This document shows, one piece after another, positions 32,483-37,953 of a stretch of 37,953 nucleotides of DNA. The DNA comes from Candidatus Nitrosopolaris nunavutensis (lineage in GTDB: Archaea > Thermoproteota > Nitrososphaeria > Nitrososphaerales > Nitrososphaeraceae): positions 1-37,953 of the forward strand of contig DAOM01000141.1 in the NCBI GenBank assembly GCA_002501855.1, read 5' to 3'. The position numbers and the translations under genes are program-made. The first letter of the stretch is position 1. Each line of letters begins with the position of its first letter. The notes below the pieces were generated by a model. The model was not told the origin of the DNA, ran no database searches, and was given only the letters and a program-made list of their open reading frames with translations.

Positions 32483-33136
32483 TCAGATTTGTTGCGCTCG
32501 TGTATGCCTCTTACAATCCAAAACCGTCTTGATAAATTGCCTATGAATTCTGTCATCACCCGATAGTTCTGGATGAAAAGAAGTGCCTATAATATTGCCC
32601 TGTCTTACTCCAACAATTCTATTATTAAATTTGGCAATAATGTCGACAGCCGCACCGACCTCTATTACGATAGGAGCTCTAATGAAAACTCCTTTGAAGA
32701 ACTTATTATTCTTACCAAGAATCGGTATACTTAGCTTTGCTTCAAACGAGTCGTCTTGCCTTCCAAATGCATTTCGTTCCACGACAATATCCAAATTAGA
32801 TAGAAGTTGCTGTCTTGTCTCTCCCACGACTCGATCGTATGCACGTTTTGCAAGCATTATCATGCCAGCGCACGTTCCAAGGACCGGCATACCTTCGGCT
32901 ATACGCCGTTTGATTGTATGAAGTATTTCGCCCTGTATTGTGGCAAGAGTACTAATAACCGTACTTTCACCACCTGGTAAAATTAAGCCATCGATTTTTT
33001 CAATCTCTTCAGCATACCGAACAAAGTTTACGTTACCTTTTACTTTGGAACGGTTGAGCGCTTCTTGGGCGACAGTTTTATTTTCTTCAATATCACCTTG
33101 AATTCCTAGGACACCAACAGAAATTTTGGTCTTCAA
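32483..33136 (-). CDS. pdxT: Pyridoxal 5'-phosphate synthase glutaminase subunit
   Basis: PdxT frees ammonia from glutamine for PdxS. The 217-residue protein shows [26 protein letters not shown], the nucleophile Cys89 in [12 protein letters not shown], and the His-Glu pair in [11 protein letters not shown]. Its start overlaps the pdxS stop by four bases, so the two are translated together. The gene is convergent with tRNA-Leu(UAA), leaving only 26 bases between them. Confidence 0.95.
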   Translation of the reverse strand: MKTKISVGVLGIQGDIEENKTVAQEALNRSKVKGNVNFVRYAEEIEKIDGLILPGGESTVISTLATIQGEILHTIKRRIAEGMPVLGTCAGMIMLAKRAYDRVVGETRQQLLSNLDIVVERNAFGRQDDSFEAKLSIPILGKNNKFFKGVFIRAPIVIEVGAAVDIIAKFNNRIVGVRQGNIIGTSFHPELSGDDRIHRQFIKTVLDCKRHTRAQQI

Positions 33137-34098
33137 ATGGACGGTCCCCGTTCCTGCATTTTTAATTCGAGGTTTTTTGTATCCAAACCAAGCATGGACT
33201 TTTTCTCGTCGACCATTTTCTGAGCTTCGACAACAATCTTAGGGTTATCATAATAAGCGGTAGCCAAAACTACCGCTTTTGCACGCTGAGCTGCATCGTC
33301 TGCCTTAAATATACCTGAACCCACAAATACCCCGTCGCAACCAAGGCTCATTAAAAAGGACGCGTCTGCAGGCGTAGAGATTCCCCCTGCCGCAAAATTC
33401 ACTACAGGTAGTCTACCAAGCTTTGCAGTCTCTTCGACTATGGCGAGAGAGACTCTTAACTCTCTTGCTGCTCTTATCAATTCTTGACGGTTGTCAGAAA
33501 TTGAGGCAATCCAGCGGATCGCGTTATTAACTAGCTTAATATGTGAAACGGCTTCGGCAACGTTTCCTGTTCCGGGTTCACCTTTGGTTCTTATCATAGC
33601 ACAACCTTCTTCAATTCTCCTTAGTGCTTCACCAAGATTCTTCGCTCCGTTAACAAACGGGACAGTATAATCCCATTTCCAAATATGCCTGAGGTCGTCT
33701 GCAGGAGTCAAAACCTCACTCTCGTCTATCATATCCACCCCAATCGATGCTAGGACATTAGCTTCTGAAACATGCCCAATACGACATTTGGCCATAACCG
33801 GAATAGTGACGGCGTTCATGATGTCTTCGATTATCTTGACACTGGCAGTTCTAGCTACGCCGCCAGACTTTCTAACGTCGTAAGGCAACTTGTCTAGTAC
33901 CATAACAGCAACAGCTCCGGCATCTTCAGCAATTTGCGACTGCTCAACATTTGTGACATCCATTACAACACCGTGCTTTTGCATATGAGCAAAACCTCGT
34001 TTAAGCAGTGTGGTCCCTCTGAGAACTACCGTTTTATCAAAGGTCGTGGATCGAATTCCCTTCGGCTCATATTCAGCTGCCACCAGAGATATTGTCAT
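33133..34098 (-). CDS. pdxS: Pyridoxal 5'-phosphate synthase lyase subunit
   Basis: PdxS builds PLP from ribose 5-phosphate, glyceraldehyde 3-phosphate and ammonia. The barrel shows [40 protein letters not shown] with the substrate lysine, [20 protein letters not shown] and the phosphate-binding [12 protein letters not shown]. The first 20 residues ([20 protein letters not shown]) extend the usual start slightly. PLP made here would serve trpB in the same window, among many enzymes. A TATA box lies directly upstream. Confidence 0.96.
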   Translation of the reverse strand: MTISLVAAEYEPKGIRSTTFDKTVVLRGTTLLKRGFAHMQKHGVVMDVTNVEQSQIAEDAGAVAVMVLDKLPYDVRKSGGVARTASVKIIEDIMNAVTIPVMAKCRIGHVSEANVLASIGVDMIDESEVLTPADDLRHIWKWDYTVPFVNGAKNLGEALRRIEEGCAMIRTKGEPGTGNVAEAVSHIKLVNNAIRWIASISDNRQELIRAARELRVSLAIVEETAKLGRLPVVNFAAGGISTPADASFLMSLGCDGVFVGSGIFKADDAAQRAKAVVLATAYYDNPKIVVEAQKMVDEKKSMLGLDTKNLELKMQERGPSI

Positions 34099-34116
34099 AA
34101 ATGAACTTCTTCTAAC

Positions 34117-34127
34117 ACTTATATAGA
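34117..34127 (-). promoter_or_regulatory. TATA box of pdxST
   Basis: CTATATAAGTG on the minus strand is centred about 24 bases before ATG 34098, predicting a leaderless or near-leaderless message. Confidence 0.6.
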
Positions 34128-34250
34128 TATTATTTTTTTTATAAAATAAGTCGAAGTGCTAATGTCTGTACCCGGTCTGCTTGACAAGCCTTATCGTTGT
34201 TAATGACGTTGCCGAGATGTAGATTCATTTGTAACAGGCTAACTTTAATA

Positions 34251-34388
34251 ATGAAACTCGCACAACTAATGAAGATTTCAGATTTGAAAATAAAACGATT
34301 CGACGCTTCGTTAGCCTTATTTATGATTCCTATCGTAATCGTGTTTGTCGTGTTTCTTATGCTGGAAGCAGGCCTTGTCTCAAAATAG
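34251..34388 (+). CDS. Small single-pass membrane protein (45 aa)
   Basis: The frame MKLAQLMKISDLKIKRFDAS ends in a strong membrane helix (LALFMIPIVIVFVVFLMLEA) and a short GLVSK tail. The basic residues before the helix predict a cytoplasmic N-terminus. ATG 34269 is an alternative start. I do not know its function. A longer TTG-started form is possible but has no support. Confidence 0.5.
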   Translation: MKLAQLMKISDLKIKRFDASLALFMIPIVIVFVVFLMLEAGLVSK

Positions 34389-34492
34389 TCCTTAGGCAGT
34401 ACATCCTCACTTATGTTGGGGTTCTAAGGTACCGCCAGCCACTATCCATATTTTATAATTTGGTCGAACTACCTTACACCTAGAAAACTCAT

Positions 34493-34503
34493 AAAGTATA
34501 ATA
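34493..34503 (+). promoter_or_regulatory. TATA box of the cysteine-rich miniprotein
   Basis: AAAGTATAATA is centred about 26 bases before ATG 34524, so transcription should start at or next to the ATG. Confidence 0.55.
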
Positions 34504-34523
34504 GGTTTGAGCGAGAAAAACCT

Positions 34524-34679
34524 ATGTTGGCCGAGATTGCTAAAAAAACAAACAGCGCTGATGGAGTTAATTGCGAACACTGCGGAAATCATATCGATGC
34601 GTGCATGTGTGAATGTCCATACTGCGGCGAAGTTGATAGATGTGAGTGTTGCCTGTTTGATGCGGCAACTGGCGGATGA
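34524..34679 (+). CDS. Nine-cysteine miniprotein (51 aa)
   Basis: ATG 34524 encodes MLAEIAKKTNSADGVNCEHC and then GNHIDACMCECPYCGEVDRC and ECCLFDAATGG. The cysteines (17, 20, 27, 29, 31, 34, 40, 42, 43) and one His suggest two closely packed zinc sites or an Fe-S/metal cluster, in a metallothionein-like or zinc-ribbon layout. A TATA box at the right distance supports this frame over the longer overlapping one on each strand. It precedes the oxidoreductase operon by 72 bases. The family is not known to me. Confidence 0.65.
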   Translation: MLAEIAKKTNSADGVNCEHCGNHIDACMCECPYCGEVDRCECCLFDAATGG

Positions 34680-34723
34680 GATTACAGTTTTTTTTCCCTG
34701 ACCTGTATGATCATAAAGCAATA

Positions 34724-34737
34724 AAAGGAGGAAAATG
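34724..34737 (+). promoter_or_regulatory. Strong Shine-Dalgarno site and ATG out of frame with korA
   Basis: AGGAGG at 34726-34731 is followed by ATG at 34735, ideal spacing. That ATG, however, reads only 17 codons before a stop. The oxidoreductase frame lies one base away, so either its start is a later TTG or a one-base indel separates it from this start. Confidence 0.6.
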
Positions 34738-34751
34738 CAAACCACATTGTC

Positions 34752-36722
34752 TTGTTGGTTGGAGCAAAGAACTTCGCTAATTCGTTAACCTGGATGATAG
34801 GCGGCGCCCAGGGTAGCGGCGTCGACTCTGCAGCAAATATTTTCTCCAGAGCTTGTTTTCAGGGTGGGCTCCACATCTTCGGAAATCGGGAATACTATTC
34901 TAACATTAAAGGTGAACACAGCTATTTTGCAGTACGTGTGTCCGAAGACCCGATTCGTTCCCACCTGGACGACATCAATATTCTGGTTTCTTTTGATGCT
35001 GAAACAATATTCAGACATGCGGACAAGGTAACGAGTGGCGGTGCCATAATCTACGATTCAGATTTGAGCAGCACCACACTTCAGGAAGTTCCAACAATAG
35101 ATGAACCTGCTGCTAAACGTATTAGAGAGATGCTAGAAAAGAGTGAAAGTCCGACTACCGTTAACGGAATGGTAAACCTCGCCAAAAACAATGGCGCTGT
35201 TCTATATGACATTCCGTATTTTGGGATACTTAAGCAGTTTTCTGTGGCGATTAATGAGCCCGCACTCAGCAAGCTAACACGTATGATAAACGTGATGGCA
35301 CTATCCGCATCGATGGCCATATTGGACTTTGACAAAGAGATACTAGCCAAAGCAATCAAAGTTATCTTTAAGGCAAAACCGAAGATTGCTGACGGCAATG
35401 TGCTTGCAGCAAATTATGCATACGAATACGTCAAATCGCGATTTGATTTATCGCAATCCCAGTTAAAGTTGTCATCCAAACCACAGTCAGCCGATATCAT
35501 CCTTGTTCAGGGTAATCAATCTTCAGCAATGGGGAAATTGGTTGCCGGTTGCAGATTCCAGACGTACTATCCTATAACCCCGGCAAGCGACGACAGCGAG
35601 TTTCTCGAATCTAACCAGATAGTAGAGCAGACTGATGGCAATAAAGGATCTATGGTAGTCGTCCAGACAGAAGATGAAATAGCCGCGATTACTATGGCTA
35701 TTGGCGGGGCATTGACGGGCGTGCGATCGGGGACGGCCACATCCGGACCGGGATTTTCCCTGATGGCCGAAGCACTTGGCTGGGCTGGAATGAATGAGGT
35801 CCCGTTGGTAGTGTCGCTATATCAGCGCGCAGGCCCCTCTACAGGACTACCGACTAGACATGAACAATCCGATCTGAGGTTTGCTATTCATGCCGGTCAT
35901 GGTGAGTTTCCTAGAATTGTTTTTGCATCTGGCGATATTGAGGAGAGTTTCTATGACAGCGTAAAAGCTTTCAATTTTGCAGAAAGATATCAAATGCCGG
36001 TAATACACATGTTGGATAAATTGATTGCGAATAGCGTTATGACATGTAAGTATTTCGACCAGTCGAGAGTGGCGATCGATAGGGGAAAACTCTTACAGAG
36101 TCTACCGCCCTCCGTAGAAGTTGGAGCGGCGGGCCATTATCTTCGGTTCAAATTTGGGGAGAGCCCGGTTTCGTCACGAATTCCTCTCGGGACTGAAAAT
36201 GGGATATTCTGGAATAGTGGAGATGAACATACCGAAGAAGGGCATATTACTGAAGACCCTTTTATACGCAACAAGATGATGGACAAGCGATTAAGCAAAT
36301 TAGATCTCGCCTTGGAGGAAATATCTGATGAAGATAAGGCTGTATCCTACGGACAACTAGACCCGTCACTCGCACTTACCGTGATCGGTTGGGGCTCTAC
36401 TAAGGGTGCAATTCTGGACGCGTTGGATGAGCTTGCCCTGGAGGGCAAAAGGGTACATTTTGTTCAGGTGCGTCTAATGAATCCATTTCCTACTGCGTTA
36501 CTAGAAAGGATGCTGTTCAATACTAAAATTTTGGTGGACATCGAAATGAACCACACTTCGCAATTGGGATCGCTTGTCAAGCAATATCTGCACCGTGATA
36601 GCGAGTATAGAATAGTAAAATACAACGGCAGGCCCATGTCTACCAGTGAGATTTATAACTCGTTAATGAGCATCATTAAAGGAAATGCTCCTAGGAGGAT
36701 TGTGTTAGAACATGGCACTTAA
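34752..36722 (+). CDS. korA: 2-oxoacid:ferredoxin oxidoreductase, fused gamma-alpha subunit
   Basis: Residues about 10-200 are the gamma domain ([40 protein letters not shown]). Residues about 215-600 are the alpha domain ([60 protein letters not shown]). With KorB it oxidises or reductively carboxylates a 2-oxoacid, exchanging CO2 with ferredoxin electrons; whether pyruvate or 2-oxoglutarate is preferred is not visible. The given start is TTG 34752, with no ATG in frame before the conserved part. An earlier start with a frameshift is possible. It overlaps korB by 11 bases. Confidence 0.9.
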   Translation: MLVGAKNFANSLTWMIGGAQGSGVDSAANIFSRACFQGGLHIFGNREYYSNIKGEHSYFAVRVSEDPIRSHLDDINILVSFDAETIFRHADKVTSGGAIIYDSDLSSTTLQEVPTIDEPAAKRIREMLEKSESPTTVNGMVNLAKNNGAVLYDIPYFGILKQFSVAINEPALSKLTRMINVMALSASMAILDFDKEILAKAIKVIFKAKPKIADGNVLAANYAYEYVKSRFDLSQSQLKLSSKPQSADIILVQGNQSSAMGKLVAGCRFQTYYPITPASDDSEFLESNQIVEQTDGNKGSMVVVQTEDEIAAITMAIGGALTGVRSGTATSGPGFSLMAEALGWAGMNEVPLVVSLYQRAGPSTGLPTRHEQSDLRFAIHAGHGEFPRIVFASGDIEESFYDSVKAFNFAERYQMPVIHMLDKLIANSVMTCKYFDQSRVAIDRGKLLQSLPPSVEVGAAGHYLRFKFGESPVSSRIPLGTENGIFWNSGDEHTEEGHITEDPFIRNKMMDKRLSKLDLALEEISDEDKAVSYGQLDPSLALTVIGWGSTKGAILDALDELALEGKRVHFVQVRLMNPFPTALLERMLFNTKILVDIEMNHTSQLGSLVKQYLHRDSEYRIVKYNGRPMSTSEIYNSLMSIIKGNAPRRIVLEHGT

Positions 36723-37680
36723 GCTTGCGGATTATAAAACGAATGTTCATAATGATTGGTGCCCTGGCTGTGGAGATTTTGGTATTTTAAGCGCAATTCA
36801 AATGTCCTTGGCGGATTTGCAGATCCCTATGCATAAGGCTACTGTATTCTCAGACATAGGATGTTCCGGCAAGACAGCGCACTTTATCCACACCTACGGC
36901 ATCCATACCCTTCACGGTAGGGTATTGGCTTTCGCTCAAGGGGCGAAACTGTGCAATCCAGAATTAAACGTTTTGGCAGTGGGTGGTGATGGCGGGGGTC
37001 TTGGAATCGGTGCAGGTCACTTTGTCAGTGCTGGTCGAAGGAACGTGGACATGGTTTACATTATGTTCAACAATGCGGTCTACGGCTTAACCAAGGGCCA
37101 GGCGGCTCCGACATTAAAATTAGGTATGAAGACCAAATCATTGCCACAACCTAACGTGAACAATTCAGTGAATCCCATAGCGCTGGCGCTAGTGTCTGGA
37201 TTTACTTTTATAGGCAGAGGCTATTCCTATGATGTGAAGCATCTAAAGGATTTGATCGCGAAAGCTGTTCAGCACAAGGGGCTAGCTTTCTTGGATGTTC
37301 TTCAGCCATGTCCCACTTATAATGACATCAATACTAAAGAATGGTTTCAAGGCGTAGATAACATGAATCCTGAGACCGGCAAGCAAATGCCTAGAACGTA
37401 CAAGCTAGAGGAAACCGGCTATGATGGCGTTGTGCATGACGAGGACCAGTTGAATGGTAAAATGGGGCAGGTGATAGAACGGTCTAATGAATGGGGAGGC
37501 AAGATTCCATTAGGCGTTTTTTACAAGAATGAACATATTCCAACTTATCAAGAGAGGATAACGTCTAAGATCCATAATTACGCAGAATGGCCACCATCTA
37601 GACAAAGCATTGCAGACGAGAATCATGGCCCAATAACTACCATTCAGAAGCTTTTAGACACTCTCAGGGTCGACAATTAG
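36712..37680 (+). CDS. korB: 2-oxoacid:ferredoxin oxidoreductase beta subunit
   Basis: This subunit binds thiamine diphosphate: [18 protein letters not shown], then [12 protein letters not shown] form the GDG...NN motif. Cysteines in [17 protein letters not shown] and LQPCPTYND match the 4Fe-4S cluster ligands of beta subunits that lack a separate ferredoxin subunit. It pairs with the upstream fused subunit to make a two-subunit enzyme, as in other archaea. The start overlaps the alpha stop by 11 bases. Confidence 0.93.
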   Translation: MALKLADYKTNVHNDWCPGCGDFGILSAIQMSLADLQIPMHKATVFSDIGCSGKTAHFIHTYGIHTLHGRVLAFAQGAKLCNPELNVLAVGGDGGGLGIGAGHFVSAGRRNVDMVYIMFNNAVYGLTKGQAAPTLKLGMKTKSLPQPNVNNSVNPIALALVSGFTFIGRGYSYDVKHLKDLIAKAVQHKGLAFLDVLQPCPTYNDINTKEWFQGVDNMNPETGKQMPRTYKLEETGYDGVVHDEDQLNGKMGQVIERSNEWGGKIPLGVFYKNEHIPTYQERITSKIHNYAEWPPSRQSIADENHGPITTIQKLLDTLRVDN

Positions 37681-37843
37681 CAATTAGGTACAGTAGCAAG
37701 ATTAGGCTATTGTATGATCTTCAATATCTTTTACACATACAAATTTGAAAATAGCAACAGATATCTAGTGGGATCCTAATAAATTAAAGATTCATTCGCT
37801 AACGGCCTCTGAATCCTTGTGTATTTGACAGGCAGGTTCTAGT

Positions 37844-37865
37844 AAAAAAAGAAAAAGAAAAGAAA
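37844..37865 (-). terminator. T-rich terminator after amoA
   Basis: On the minus strand the DNA after the amoA stop reads as runs of T (five to seven long) broken by C, the usual intrinsic terminator of archaeal genes. Confidence 0.6.
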
Positions 37866-37881
37866 GGTGAGGATTTTTGGG

Positions 37882-37953
37882 TCAGTCCCATTTACTCCAC
37901 GCGGCCATCCATCTGTAAGTCCACGTGTTCAGTTTAGCACCCAATGCTGCTAT
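37882..37953 (-). CDS. amoA: Ammonia monooxygenase subunit A, C-terminal end (partial)
   Basis: The minus strand is open from the window edge and reads IAALGAKLNTWTYRWMAAWS then KWD and a stop. This is the well-known C-terminus of archaeal AmoA, and the site of the standard archaeal amoA reverse primer lies within it. AmoA is a membrane subunit of the copper enzyme that oxidises ammonia to hydroxylamine. Only 23 codons are inside the window. The gene converges on korB, leaving about 200 bases between the stop codons. Confidence 0.93.
   Translation of the reverse strand: MAALGAKLNTWTYRWMAAWSKWD

Noticed and set aside
34407..34745. A 112-codon minus-strand ORF opposite the cysteine-rich miniprotein
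   Set aside because: It is a shadow. The plus-strand frame has a TATA box and patterned cysteines.

Overview
This window comes from an ammonia-oxidising archaeon of the class Nitrososphaeria (Thaumarchaeota). The strongest evidence is at the right edge, where the minus strand carries the last 23 codons of amoA, ending KLNTWTYRWMAAWSKWD, followed by a T-rich terminator. Other archaeal marks agree: transcription factor B, an Orc1/Cdc6 initiator, a PAC2 protein, FUN14 and CHRD proteins, tRNA genes with bulge-helix-bulge-type introns, and AT-rich TATA boxes about 25 bases upstream of many start codons. The Asn-rich inserts and low GC suggest a soil-type lineage (Nitrososphaera/Nitrosocosmicus relatives), but the genus is an inference.

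Layout. 1-4.2 kb is an accessory strip with decaying genes: a CHRD protein broken by one stop codon, the 3' stub of a second FUN14 gene, a degenerate small ORF, and a Cas4-like nuclease remnant that begins exactly at the 3' end of tRNA-Arg. Small zinc-finger and HTH proteins lie between them. 4.4-8.5 kb holds a cobalamin-dependent methionine synthase split into two genes, followed by two small proteins. 8.6-12.8 kb (minus strand) holds a PD-(D/E)XK-like protein and trpC-trpB-trpA. 13.1-18.6 kb holds Orc1/Cdc6 with a winged-helix partner, CTP synthase, an NAD kinase fused to a winged helix, and a PfkB sugar kinase.

19-27.3 kb is a mixed regulatory and enzyme region: a winged-helix regulator, a radical SAM/SPASM-like enzyme, a GvpD/KaiC-like ATPase with two paralogous winged-helix proteins, a PPP phosphatase, TFB, a membrane GT2 glycosyltransferase and a zinc ribbon protein. 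27.6-28.6 kb is a frameshifted DDE transposase. 28.7-32.5 kb holds a membrane protein, a conserved thaumarchaeal protein, small zinc and OB-fold proteins, PAC2 and three tRNA genes. One of these, tRNA-Leu(UAA), appears to contain two introns. 32.5-34.1 kb is pdxS-pdxT (vitamin B6). 34.2-37.7 kb has a small membrane protein, a nine-cysteine miniprotein and a two-subunit 2-oxoacid:ferredoxin oxidoreductase, followed by the amoA end.

Most genes serve core metabolism: methionine, tryptophan, CTP, NADP, PLP and the 2-oxoacid/acyl-CoA step of carbon metabolism. The less ordinary content is the two-intron tRNA, the pseudogene strip beside tRNA-Arg, the kinase-winged helix fusion, the split MetH with a possible structured leader, and several very small cysteine-rich proteins.
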